Below the pieces are notes generated by a model, which did no database searches, had not been told where the DNA came from, and worked only from the letters and a program-made list of their open reading frames with translations. From Caprella mutica (lineage: Eukaryota > Arthropoda > Malacostraca > Amphipoda > Caprellidae), in contig CANNZV010000520.1 in assembly GCA_947561585.1 (NCBI GenBank), positions 124,001-188,000 on the forward strand: DNA of 64,000 nucleotides, given 5' to 3'. Each line of letters begins with the position of its first letter. Within the stretch, counting starts at the first letter, position 1. The translations under genes were made by a program, and so were the position numbers. Below are positions 10,469 to 21,719 of this stretch, in pieces.

Positions 10469-11130
10469 CTAGAATTCAAATTGTACTTCTAAATAATAAA
10501 TCTAGAACTTAAATGTTTACATTTCGTTTTCAATTTGAACTTGGTAATTCTATTAGCATATTTCAATATCAGTGCCTATGAGTAAGATGAATTGCACTAA
10601 AATATGGTTTAGAAGATAAAGGCTTTATCATTAATTTATTATTCATTAAGTTATAGTACAATTGCAGCATATCAAAGATTTATCAACTTTTTTAATCTAG
10701 CCTGGTTAATTAATTCATCTAGCCTACCTATTTATCACTACGTAAAGTTATTTATGTCATCTAACTACTTATTTATAAACTGACCTAATGAGATTACTTA
10801 TTCAATCTTATCTATTAATTTACAACTGATAACCATATATCAATTCATAGGATCGAAAACATTTCAAAAAGCAAGGATAGGTCTAGGTGATAAATTATTT
10901 TTTAAAATTAAAATAGTATGCATATCACAAAAGCAAAGTAGAAAATAGATGTGAACATGTTAGATTTGGTCCTAGAAAATAAATAGTCTAATCTAATTGA
11001 TACCGGGACCTAACTCGAGATTATAATTTAATAGAGTAAATATAGTGACTGAAAAAGTCTTGTAAAAAGTCTGGCTACTGCTAACCTGACCGATATTTCA
11101 ACCTACACTATAATAGTTGATATACATTTA
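10469..11130. other. AT-rich interior of family E copy 1, nothing recognised
   Basis: Matched closely by the corresponding stretch in copy 2 (37940-38580). No reading frame or further repeat structure noticed. Confidence 0.6.
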
Positions 11131-11133
11131 CCT

Positions 11134-11445
11134 AGTTTACAAGTAGTTGATATAACCAACACGAGATGATGATATAACCTACACGAGTAGTTGATATCAC
11201 CTATACTTTTAGTTAATGTAACCTACACGAGTAGTTGGTATAACCTAACCGAGTAGTTGGTATAACCTACACGAGTAGTTGGTATAACCTACACAAGCAG
11301 TTGGTATAACCTACACGAGTATAGTTGGTATAACCTACACGAGTAGTTGGTATCACCTATACTTTTAGTTAATGTAACCTACACGAGTAGTTGGTATAAC
11401 CTACACGAGTAGTTGGTATAACACATAAGAGTGATTGGAGAAACA
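11134..11445 (+). repeat. 22-bp tandem array in family E copy 1
   Basis: Around 13-14 units of GTAGTTGGTATAACCTACAC(GA), somewhat diverged at both edges. The homologous array in copy 2 is longer (about 21 units). Confidence 0.85.
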
Positions 11446-11722
11446 TACACAAGTAGTTGATGTAACCTTGTTCTGTAGTTGTTTTAACCATTACATATAA
11501 TTGGTTCAACCATCACGAGAAGTTTTGACTATCTCAGGTAGTTGTTGTGACCATCGGGAATTAAAAATAATCAAGTCACATATGTGTTGTTTTAACCAAC
11601 GTCAATTTAACTCATATTAAATAGTACCTGCAACTCACCACGTAGGTAGGCGCACAGATAAACCATAAAATTTAGTCAAAACAAATCAAATATGATTTGA
11701 TTCAACTAATCCTTTCTCTGTG

Positions 11723-12024
11723 TGTATAGTAGGTATACCGGCACATCTTTTTACGCGAGAAATTTGAAAGATTGGTTTCCAAATAACATACAATTCTCTC
11801 AGTAATTTTATTTATTTTTTATCGTTTCTATCTTAGGATAAGATTCTGAAACCTAACTAGGTACGGGCAACCTACCAATAGTTTCTGGAGATGAGAGTTT
11901 TATTCATTCATTTATACATAATTTATATCATTCATTTAAATGAATATAAGATATAAAAATACTTAATAACTAGTTAGTTTCATTATACGATAATATCAGT
12001 ATCAGAATTTTAAATACCTAACTA
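11723..12024. other. Spacer between family E copy 1 and foldback element C
   Basis: AT-rich, no gene or repeat recognised. Confidence 0.5.
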
Positions 12025-12033
12025 GGTATATTT

Positions 12034-13061
12034 TATGGGTTCTAGGTGTATTCCACCCCGGTATACTCCAACCTGGTAAATTCCACCCTGGTATATTCCA
12101 CCCCGGTATATTCCACCCCAGGTTTATTCCACCCCTGTGACAATGCTAATTTGGGTGACAATAAAAACTCCAAAGATTTTATGTTTAGATGGCCATTTAT
12201 TAAATAATTCGTACCGATATCCTGAGGCATTTGGACAATATTTAGTGGTAGTTCAAGTTAATTGAAATTTTATCCTAATAAAAATAAAAATATTCTTAAT
12301 ATGGTACGTAGTTTATTTCAAAGTTTACGTGTTGAAAAAGTTAATATTAATTCCTTCTTAACATGAAATTGCAGTATATGCTCTTACAACAATGGTTGGA
12401 TGAGGTGTGAAAGGGGTCGACTGGCAGAGACAACCCATTCGATGTTTTCGCTCTTTGCTAATAAGTTGCTGATTTGGATTCTAGGACCAAATTCCCCGTG
12501 GTCAAAATCTCTCAATGTAAAAAGGCAATAACCTCCCAGTCCTAAAACCCAGTTCTATAATCCTCACATCCGTATCAAAAACCTACTGGTCAAAAAAAAC
12601 ATGTAAAAAAGCCTTCGGTCAAAAACCACCACTGATACAAATACTAAATTCAAAATGAAATAAATATAACAATAAATACTATATGACATCATCTTACTAT
12701 TTATATTGCTGTTATGTTGGCGATAGGGAAGAAAATCAGCTTGAGATTGAAAATCTAAATACCTCAACTGATAAATAGCGTTAACACAACCTTTCTTTCT
12801 GCTGTTCTATCACATGTGTAGTGAAAAATTTACAGCTTGTGATTAGCCAGCAAAAGGTTTAATTCGATACTGTGAAAATGCAAGTTAATTAGTATTATAT
12901 ATAATATTAATAAATGACAAATATTAATAACTAACCAAACCAAACCTGTAAAGTGGGGTGGAACTTACCGGGGTGGAATATACCAAGGGTAGAATATACC
13001 GAGGTGGAATATACCGAGGTGGAATTTACCGGGGTGGAATATACCGGTCACCATTGTGACC
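12034..13061. mobile_element. Foldback-type element C (units GGTATATTCCACCCC)
   Basis: The left arm (12037-12135) starts GGGTTCTAGGTGTATTCCAC and is a tandem array of ~14-15 bp GGTATATTCCACCCC units. The right arm (12955-13053) is the inverse array (GGGGTGGAATATACC) ending CCGGTCACC. GGTATATTT occurs outside both ends (12025-12033, 13062-13070) and could be a 9-bp target duplication, but it resembles the repeat unit, so this is uncertain. The ~800-bp middle has no recognised gene. Confidence 0.7.
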
Positions 13062-13070
13062 GGTATATTT

Positions 13071-13250
13071 GGCGCAACTGTTTTTAAGTTTAGCAGTGAG
13101 TGAAAACCACTGTTTTGTTTTAACCCACGTCAATTTAACTATTTTTTAGTAGTACCTGCAACTCACCACGTAGGTAGGCGCACAAATAACCCATTCATAT
13201 GAGTCAAATCAAATCAAATTTGATTTGATTCAACTAATCTTTTCTCTGTT
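13071..13250 (+). mobile_element. Truncated right end of a family E element
   Basis: From GCGCAACTGTTTTTAAGTTT to TCAACTAATCTTTTCTCTG this matches the last ~180 bases of the short copy at 56.5 kb, including ACCTGCAACTCACCACGTAG. The left part is missing. Confidence 0.75.
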
Positions 13251-13310
13251 TATAGGTATCAAATGTCGACTTACAATTTCCCATGAGTAAGTAAATAGTC
13301 AGCTATAATC

Positions 13311-13690
13311 AAGATACATTAACTTAGAAGGTATGCTATGCCTTGATACAAGTTTTAGACTCTTCTGCGCATAAACAAATACGCACATACGAATGCATAG
13401 ATGTGACCCTGCAATATTAGATTGCATTACTTTATATACTATACATGCGGGTTAAACACTTTTTTTATGACATCCGTACATTACACTACACACCCGACCA
13501 TGGACAAATCCTTATATACTATTTAACCAGCAAATCCTTATATACTATTTAACCAGCTGTATTAATTGTATTATAAAGTATGTAATGTAGTATTGCAGGG
13601 TACATCTGTGCGTTCGTGTGTTCGTATTTGTTTATGCGCAGAAGACTTCCTATCAAGACATTTAGTATACCTTCTAAGTTAATATATCTT
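13311..13690. mobile_element. MITE M, copy 1 (~110-bp inverted arms)
   Basis: Arms contain AACTTAGAAGGTATGCT, CTTCTGCGCATAAACAAATA and ATGTGACCCTGCAATA; the right arm is the inverse. The centre has a short direct duplication (AAATCCTTATATACTATTTA twice, around 13510-13555). A second copy is at 14234-14637. Confidence 0.8.
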
Positions 13691-13812
13691 CAGAATAATC
13701 AAGTTGATGCTGAATTTAGCCAGTTTAGTCAAATAAAACGAAGTTAAAGCATTCGATTCTAAAAACAATGAATAACATAAATTGATTTCATTTTAAAAGG
13801 AATTTCCTGGGA

Positions 13813-14117
13813 CATCGAAGCGTCTTTCACAACAAAACTGTGATCATCTTGATATGAACCTGCGCAATACTCTAACTTGTAGTTAATATACCTTGGCTAT
13901 AATGTATGTCATACCATCTAATTTTTTCTCCCTGTACGAATAACATAGGTATATTTCGCCGATATTCCAAAAAGGGACCCAACTTACTTCACTTTGGTGG
14001 ACTATTTATTTTTTCTTTAATTAGCAATAATCAAGGTACATTAACTACAAGGTAGAACGTATTGCGCAGGTTCATATTAAGATGATTACAGTTTTGTTGT
14101 GAAAGACGCTTCGGTGG
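13813..14117. mobile_element. Inverted-repeat element (~90-bp arms) around a dispersed repeat
   Basis: CGAAGCGTCTTTCACAACAA followed by TGCGCAATAC and TTGTAGTTAATATACCTTG is present forward at 13815-13905 and inverted at 14028-14117. The spacer is the dispersed repeat also found inverted at 7441-7550. Confidence 0.75.
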
Positions 14118-14233
14118 CCGGGGTTAATTATACTTACATAGAAACATATGTTATTTCTTCTTTTTAGAATCGAAAACTTAACTTCTTATTATTTGAAAAA
14201 TGGGCTAATTTTAGCATTGCCTTGATTATTCAC

Positions 14234-14637
14234 AAGATATATTAACTTAGAAGGTATGCTAAATGCCTTGGTACGAGTTTTACACTCTTCTGCGCATAAA
14301 CAAATACGGACATACGAACGCACAGATGTGACCCTGCAATACTACTTTACATACTCTATATACTGTACAGCGGGTTGAATAGTTATTTGTATATAAGGAT
14401 TTGCCCATGATTGTTAATGCAGTTTACAGATACCATTTAAAATTTGTTTAATCCGCTGTATAGCAAGGCTCATAAACTACAGTGTATATAAACCTTGCTG
14501 TATAGTATATAGAGTATGTAATCTAATATTGCATGGTCACATCTGTGCGTTCGTATGTGCGTATTTGTTTATGCACAGAAGAGTTTAAAATTGTTATCAA
14601 GGCGTAGCATACCTTTAATATCAAGTTAATATATCTT
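14234..14637. mobile_element. MITE M, copy 2
   Basis: The same inverted arms as 13311-13690 (AACTTAGAAGGTATGCTAAA, CTGCGCATAAACAAATACG), with a different centre that contains a further short palindrome-like stretch near 14400-14500. Confidence 0.8.
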
Positions 14638-14805
14638 GGCAATAATAGGATTGTAATCAATTGCATTAAGGGATCGTCTCCCCTCTCAAAACTTTTTCTC
14701 TATTATGCATCGTGGAACTTTTGAAATTTGATACACATTTTCTTCGTAAAAAAACAAGATATGGAAGAAAAAGAGATTTTAGGGGGGGAGGGGGGTCAAT
14801 ATACA

Positions 14806-15048
14806 GTGAAGCTTCTGAGTTATGAAGTATTGGTTTATTCATAACTCAGAGCCGCTTCACAGCTCAGGGACACTGATAGTTCAGGGACACGATTAAAGTC
14901 ATGTAGAAAACTATGTTCTTTGAGGGATAACTAAGACAAAATTTATGACGTACCTCGTTTTCTATATTTTAAACATAAAAAATACTTCATAGCTCAGGTC
15001 CTTCAGTACTTGAGTGCCTCATAACGCAGAACTTCATAGCTCAGGAGT
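14806..15048. mobile_element. Short relative of the CAGTGAAACTCCTGAG TIR element
   Basis: Starts TA-CAGTGAAGCTTCTGAGTTA and ends CTTCATAGCTCAGGAGTCAC, with internal TCAGGGACAC and TTGAGGGATAACTA shared with the element at 171-2301. It is followed by a run of about 14 C and 13 A. The right terminus is worn and its TA was not found. Confidence 0.6.
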
Positions 15049-15977
15049 CACCCCCCCCCCCCCCAAAAAAAAAAAAGTAATTCTTTTCAGGTGAGAAAGA
15101 TCAAAATGAGTTTTTTGGACTCTTTTTCAAATCCACAGTATGAATTTTGAAACAAATTGACTCTAATTTGTTACCCAAGTCTTTCCGCATCCAATAATAC
15201 CCCTATCATCACTATAGGTCAGAAACTGACGATAAAGATACATTTTTGAATCTCCCCTAAAACACTCTTCAAGTAAATAACTTATGAAAATTATCTCTGA
15301 CAGGAACTCTTCATTATTTGAATATTATTATTGGTAATGAAACGTTAAAACCAAGAGCTTTCGAGAACAAATTGTTTTGATATTATTTAGAACCAATTAT
15401 TTTTTCCAGATGATTGAACTTGAAAACAAGACTAATTCGTTAAAGTTTCTTACTTCTTCTGGCATGAAAAAGTTTCCGCAGGAGGAGCGCAAGTAGAAAC
15501 ATTATTGTTTCCACCAAGTTTCATTCTTTGTTAACAGTCAACACTTTAAAGTACATAATTATGGAGTACAAACACATATTGTTACAGCTGAATTCTATTA
15601 TTTAAACTGTAAAAATATGCTATTACATAAATTCCCTTTATTTTTTGTTTCGGTTGATACATTTACCTGATATTCACTCATTTCGATGGGTAACAATTGT
15701 GTTTTATGACACGCATTGTTTTGAGCTATTGTTTTAATGGTGTGTCAAATATAACTGGAATAATATGTTAGTAAATAAGTAAAGGCATTAATATTTATAA
15801 ATATAAATATTGCAGTGTATCAGAGCATAATGACCAGATCACAAGGCAGTTGCAATAAAAACACCATCAGTTGCTAACCTGATTTTTAGCATCAAATCGA
15901 ACAGTTTCTGTCATATAGGATTAATTATATTATATGTTTCAGTTAAAAGGTATATTCAGTAGTCAGTTACACTAGTC
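15049..15977. other. No gene seen
   Basis: Homopolymer runs (C then A, 15047-15076) and AT-rich sequence without recognisable coding or repeat structure. Confidence 0.5.
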
Positions 15978-16800
15978 CAGTGGTTCCCAGACTTTCATTT
16001 CTCACGAACCTAAAGTGAAATTTACTAAATAACCAAGGACCACCTTCCATATCTGTAACGTAGAGTGTCTATACTTCAGGAAATGAATATGTGTTGATAA
16101 ATATATGTTGTATGCGATATTATATGCACTTATGGAAAGTGTATCTAAAGTTGTAACAATTGGAAATAAATACATTTTAATATTGTGTAATAGTGGATAT
16201 AAAAGCAACAACAAATTATAAATAATTCGGATCCTTTTCGTAACTAGCACTCCAGTTATTGTACATATAGTAAGGACAAAAAGATTATGATTTTTACATA
16301 CAAAAAGAATTATTCATTGAATTACAAATCAAATAATATATTAATATTATGGTTCAATATATGATTAGGTTTATCACTGAAACAGAAACAAACCTTCTCT
16401 GAAAATGCATTGGAGAAGGTTGACTACTATTTCAAAATCACCAATAATTGAAGGATATCATATCAATGTCTATAATTTATACCTACTTTATACAATAATC
16501 CGTGTTGTTTTGTACTTTCTATTTTTTTTATGTATTTCCTAGAAAACTAATCCAAAGGGAATAATGTATACTATTATATTTTTATACCTATAATTTTGAT
16601 ACATATAAATTAACATTTATGATTTACTTCAATCTTTTTCTTCTGATAACAAATAAACTACATTGAAGCATGACCCTGATTATAAAAGGAATCTTTTTAA
16701 CTATTAAATATAGTCGAAAAAGCCACGAACCAAAAGGGGGTTCGCCATGAACCGACAACTGGTTCAATAGGTTCACAGCGGACCACTTTAGAAAACCCTG
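15978..16800. mobile_element. hAT-like non-autonomous element
   Basis: The left end reads CAGTGGTTCCCAGACTTTCA and the right end, inverted, CAGGGTTTTCTAAAGTGGTC. These resemble the CAGTGGTTCTCAAAC-type termini of some hAT elements, and both are followed inward by a CACGAACC/GTGAACC motif. An 8-bp duplication is not clean, and no transposase is readable inside. Confidence 0.55.
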
Positions 16801-17039
16801 CGAGTCTATAGTCAATAATCATATAGTACTGACAAGCCTCGCTTTAAGTAGGTACAACTCACTTTAGTAAAAGTGGTACTCATTTAGAGTCATGTTTCGA
16901 AATAAGAACCGTTCGTAGACATAGAAAACGGTGACAATTTTTTGTGTTTATTTCACGGTAACTAAAAAAAAACATCAAAATTATAATCCAGATGAGGTTA
17001 TTAGAAGCAATTGGTTCAGAAATTCTACATGTCCTATTT

Positions 17040-17242
17040 TAGGGTTAGTTCCGTGTTATTGCACGGTTTCATATTTTCAAACACGTGAAAATCTTTATAT
17101 AATCATCATTATTTAACTTAAATTTCAATTGGTATCCATGATACCAATTAGAATAGAAGTTAAATAATAATTATAATATTTTCTTTTCTGACGTGTCCGA
17201 AATTGTAGAACCAACCAATAACTTGGAACTTAAAATACCCTA
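17040..17242. mobile_element. TA-flanked MITE with GGGTTAGTTCC termini
   Basis: TA-GGGTTAGTTCCGTGTTATTG at the left, inverted at the right as TAACTTGGAACTTAAAATACCC-TA, with TTTCAAACACG/GACGTGTCCGAAA inside the arms. It is related to 9303-9463. Confidence 0.7.
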
Positions 17243-18955
17243 CTACCAAAAATATTTCATAGAGCATAAAATTGCGGTTTGTTAAATGTAGCACAATAAT
17301 TATAGAAGTCTAAGTATCTATTAATTACTCTACTATACTGAGTGAGAGTTAAGCTATGGATGGATTTTAAAACATTTAATAAATGCACGACTTTAAACTT
17401 TTTCATCTCAGTCACAAACAATGAAAGACTGTATATTATTATTAATATGCTTATATACGTAGTACTCTAATAACTCTGAAAGAAATTTTCTTTCTATAAT
17501 TCATAGAAAATGAGATATATAATCGAGGAGTGACAATTATAAATTTCTTGTTACTTTTATTCGCTTTAGTTACTGTTTGGTAACTAAACTGAGTCGTGAT
17601 TTGGTAACTAAAGCGGGGGATGCCTGTACCTTCATCCGATTGTAACTGGTTATAGCGCTTTTCAGTTTATTGCAGATAATTGATATGTAAATCTTTGTCT
17701 CCTCATGTACCTTAATAGGTGATTGCCTATTTGAGTGAAGATAAACAAATTCTTCACTGCGATTTTTTCTATAATCAGTTGTTAACTAGTTCGTTCCCTG
17801 TTTTTGTTTATGGTAGTTTAGGTTTCGTTCATGCGTTCGTTATTACACCATAGCCGAATTACACACGTTGCAAGTAATAGGGTGCTTCTAACATTTTCTA
17901 TTTTATAATATTATTCAATTTGCTTTATACAATAAAAACCTGATCCATTAATAAGTTTTTATAAAACTAGCTTATTATCTTGTAGAGTTGCATACGTAAT
18001 ATAGCTAGTGTTGCCTGTAGCTAGGTTTTAAACTTTCTAAAAATTTAATATATCCTGATCGAGATTTTTTTTCCACAGATGTAAAACTACCAATATTTGT
18101 AACAAAATAGAAATGGCCAATTGATACTTTGAATTCCTATTATTAAATATAATGATTTGAAATAATAGTGAGATTTGTGTGACTAATATTGACTCTTTAT
18201 TTAAACAAACTGATTGTTCCAACCTACAGGTAAAATCCTAATAAATAAAAAAGAACACCATAGGTGCCAGAGACGACCTAACACTAACTTAAGAGCTAAT
18301 CCTCCCTACCTTATTAGTGCCTGTGAAAATGACCTTGCATTTAAACTTTCAAATATTAATTACTCTTAGGAGTTCATCTCCATTCTGAACTCTATCACGA
18401 TATATTATTTCGGTCTGATTATCCGAACCCTGTCTTGACATACTTTTCGGTCAGACCATTTTCAAAGTACTAAGGTACACATTTCTCTCTAGCTAGAGGT
18501 TTGTTGTATTTGTACGCTATCAACCACTTTCAAATTTCTTTCTTCACTTAATTTACTTTGGTGAAGACTCGTTGAAACTTATAGTGTTTACCTATAAAAA
18601 ATTAATGTGTTTTGCAAAGAATAGTTCTATGATAGATAGTCTGGTGGACTTTTTAAACTAATTAGTATTTTCGTTCTATTTAGAATAAATCTGTCCCTCT
18701 TAAATCCTTGTTACGTGGAGCTTCAATTTTACTTATGTGTCTTTCTTAATATAAGAACATCCAAGAAAACTATTATCTCGAGTATTTTGATTGTTGTAAG
18801 AAAGATATGTGAAAATTCTGGGCAAGGATCCGTGAATTAATTGTCAGGGATCGTCTGATGCTCATTGCAATTTTTACCGAGTTTTTTTTACTTTAGTTCC
18901 CCAGAAGACGGTCTAAGAGAACGTACAGAAAATTTCAGTTTGCTGTGTCAACTGG
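17243..18955. other. No gene seen
   Basis: AT-rich sequence. Short open frames here have no recognisable protein features. A small repeat of TGGTAACTAAA near 17577-17612 is the only structure noted. Confidence 0.5.
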
Positions 18956-19320
18956 AAGTGGGTCAGGGGTGCGAATAATGGAGAAGGGGAGTGGAATTTT
19001 TTTGTTTGTGTGTTGTTGTATATATAATAGCCTCCCACTTTTTGTAGATGGCTTCGAGGTAGCCAGAGGGGCCATTTGGTTTCCCCGAACAACCTAATGT
19101 TGTGTAATAACCTCCCATTTTTGGTAGATGGCTTCGTCGTAGCCAGGGGGGACCTATGGCCTTTGGTCCTCCCGAATCCCCCTGCCAGGTTATTAAACAA
19201 TCATGAAGTGTGCAGTACAACAAACTACATAAAGGTCATTTATATTGAGAGGTTATTTATAATTCTGAGACCGAAATTTCAAGACTGAATATTTTGAGAC
19301 CGAAATTTCCGGCCATCAGT
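18956..19320. mobile_element. Truncated foldback-family member
   Basis: Two direct copies of a ~75-bp segment (AATAACCTCCCATTTTTGGT...GATGGCTTCG...GTAGCCAG) lie at 19027 and 19108. They are followed by CCCCCTGCCAGGTTATTAAA and ATCATGAAGTGTGCAGTACA, the inverse of sequence in the middle of foldback element B (about 8965-9015). The stretch ends with two GAGACCGAAATTTC units and CCGGCCATC, resembling the right end of element A. No left arm was found. Confidence 0.5.
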
Positions 19321-19347
19321 TTTTCTTACTCAAATCGTATTCGCGCC

Positions 19348-19653
19348 AAATCTATAGACTCAAAGAGTTTTGGTCCTACAGAAAAATTTATGGAGCTAAT
19401 CTGTTCAGAACAAAATTCCTAAGGTCGTCTAGAGGCCCTTTTTTAATTTCGATCTTTAACTTTTTTTATTTTAAAAAGAAAACGAAAAAAATGTAATAAG
19501 AGCAAATAATGAAAAAGTGATAATTAGATAGAGATTCCAAAAAGGGCTTCTAGACGAACTCAGGAATTTCGTTCTTAACAGATTAGCTTTTATAGATTTT
19601 TCTGTAAGACCAACCCTACAGAAGAGGACCAATCCATTGAGTCTAGATTTTTA
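19348..19653. mobile_element. MITE with ~110-bp inverted arms
   Basis: The left arm contains TTGGTCCTACAGAAAAATTT, GCTAATCTGTTCAGAACAAA and CGTCTAGAGGCCCTTTTT. The right arm (19530-19653) is its inverse at roughly 80 percent identity. The spacer is A-rich. Confidence 0.8.
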
Positions 19654-19825
19654 AGGGTGGGCAGAAAAAATAGGTTTTTCGACCCCCATGGGGAGGGGTA
19701 CCCATAATGAAAAATGTACACGACTAACTTCGAAGATTTGGAGCATTTTACATCTTAAGTCAAAATCTCAGCTCAATCGGACGAGTATTATTGGTAGCTG
19801 GCAAAGCAACCAGACGATCTCCTGA

Positions 19826-20103
19826 AATGAATGATCTTCCAATGGTAAGCGGAGTCCTGTCGGCAGTGTTGTTTGCAGATGATGCTTGCTTCTCTTTGTC
19901 CGATTCTAGCTATCCAAGATTAGTAGATAAGTTTAACATTGAACTAGTTAAGATATATAATTGGTTAACTAGAAATAAATTGTACTTAAATTTCGATAAA
20001 ACGTTTGCAATGCACTTTACAAATAGACATAATGACATTGATCCTCCAGCTAAAATTTTAATTAATAACATCGTTATCAATTTCTCAAACGAAATTATGT
20101 ATT
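19826..20103 (+). pseudogene. Non-LTR retrotransposon reverse transcriptase fragment
   Basis: The frame reads NDLPMVSG then SAVLFADDACFSLS, carrying the FADD form of the catalytic YxDD box, followed by WLTRNKLYLNFDKTFAMHF, which fits the W-x-N-K-L-x-L-N-x-x-K-T motif after the active site in LINE reverse transcriptases. It continues through NNIVINFSNEIMY, where the family usually has a conserved LGV next, and is then lost. About 90 residues of a domain normally longer than 250 remain, with no start, endonuclease or tail, so it is a dead 5'- and 3'-truncated copy. Confidence 0.85.
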
Positions 20104-20129
20104 ATTCTTATTCGTTTTCAGTCTATTAG

Positions 20130-21386
20130 CTTCAAAATTTATTAATACTTCCCAAAAAATCAAAATCAGTTTGAAAAAGAGTGAATTCAAGATTGGTGTA
20201 ACATATTAGAAATTATTTAGTAAAATTTAACTATTTTGTTATAATTGTTATGCATCATGTATTATTTTGTATATTTTTATCAATAAAATATATTAATATT
20301 ATTATTATAAGTGACGGTACGTTGTTTGCTATTTGTCATATTATAATATTGTGGTAGAATCGGTAACACATATATTAATAATTTATACCTATCTTTGTCT
20401 TCCTTCTGAGTCCCTAAAATAAAGCAAGATCATGTATACAGTTACCTTTTTTTTTAATTATTTCCTTTTAATAATTATTATAATTTTTCAATAAATAGCA
20501 GAAAAGACCATTTGATTTTTAATAATGTTACCATGAATACCTAGATTTGAATTTAATTCCCATCCACCTCCATTAATGTAACTTAATATTTAGATAAATC
20601 AAAAACCCTTTCAAATTTCACAGAATAAATTGCGTTCTGTAGAACCATAGACAGAAGATTTACAGGAGCTGATTTAATTAGCTCCTTCTATTGGATTGCA
20701 TCTTAAAATATCTTGGAAAGTATGTCCAATTTATTCCTATTTATCCCAATATAAATCAAGTGTCAATAATACGAGAACCAGCCGCAAAATACTTTAGAAG
20801 GATAAATTTGAAACCATTTTGTTATACATTTTCTGGTCTCTAACATTATTTCCTATGTCGCATGCAAAACGATGTAGCGTATTAAATGCATATATGTTGG
20901 TTGTTGGATCTGGAACCTTTCAATCAGTTTTCCATTATTACAAATAAATGTTCGTGAAGATATTACGGCTTTCGATAATGAGAAACTTGAGAACTGGATA
21001 TATTTTATACAAAAAGATAGATTATCCCCTTAATGTAAGCTTATTAATCGAATAAATTAAAGCTTCCTGTAATTAGAATATTCAATCCCCTACTTTGATT
21101 TTCAGGCCAATGTCGAAATAAAACTTTACCTTATTAACTTTAGTTGTATTGAAGCTTGAATGAACTTACAACCAGTGACAGGACCCTGGTTTGTGTTTCG
21201 ATTGCTAGTTTATAATATGTGTTCTTAAAAGCTATAGATGTGTTATTCACATCTATAATCTTAACTCAGAAACAGTTCGATATATTTCTCGTCTTTTTGC
21301 GCATAGCATATAACATTTTAATAAGTGTGTGAAAGAAGCAGATTGAAATCTTCAAAGTTGGTTATATTATCGCAAGAAATATGTTT
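20130..21386. other. No gene seen
   Basis: AT-rich sequence without recognisable coding potential or clear repeats. Confidence 0.5.
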
Positions 21387-21610
21387 AGAACACGAGAGGG
21401 GAATTCGATTAGATTCTTCAGTTCGGGTACACCCTGCGATCAGCTCTTTCTACAGTTCGGGTACTCTGTGCGAGCAACACTTTCCACAGTTCGGGTACAC
21501 TGTGCGAGCAGCTCTTTCTACAGTTCGGGTACACCCTGCAAGCAGCTCTCTTCACAGCTTGTGTACTCCCTGCGAGCAGCTCTCTCTACAGTTCGTCACT
21601 GCACACTACA
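21387..21610 (+). repeat. 34-bp tandem repeat, about 5-6 copies
   Basis: The unit starts ACAGTTCGGGTACACCCTGC and continues GAGCAGCTCTTTCT; spacing between successive GTTCGG motifs is 34 bases. It is GC-richer than its surroundings. The open frames of about 105-110 codons over this repeat are by-products of the array; I see no further support for a protein. Confidence 0.85.
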
Positions 21611-21719
21611 GCAGCTCCTCCACTATAGTGTTGCAATAAGAGATAAACTTGATGAACTCACTGCACCCAATTTTTTTGTTCCTAGGACAAATAATGCAAT
21701 TCTGGAATCAAATTAAATT

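Larger units (their letters stand above)
7709..11722 (+). mobile_element. Family E element, copy 1 (4.0 kb, CACAGAGAAA termini)
   Basis: Starts CACAGAGAAAAAAGTT and ends CCTTTCTCTGTG(TG), with TA just outside both ends (7707-7708; 11725-11726), suggesting a TA target duplication. A near-identical copy lies at 35314-39344, a 475-bp short form at 56473-56947, and a right-end fragment at 13071-13250. The order inside is: ~120-bp direct repeats, a hairpin (this copy only), nested foldback element B, a small GGGTAAGTTCC MITE, an exon/intron-like core (9720-10468), AT-rich sequence, a 22-bp array, then a conserved right end with ACCTGCAACTCACCACGTAG. No known transposase was recognised. Confidence 0.8.
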
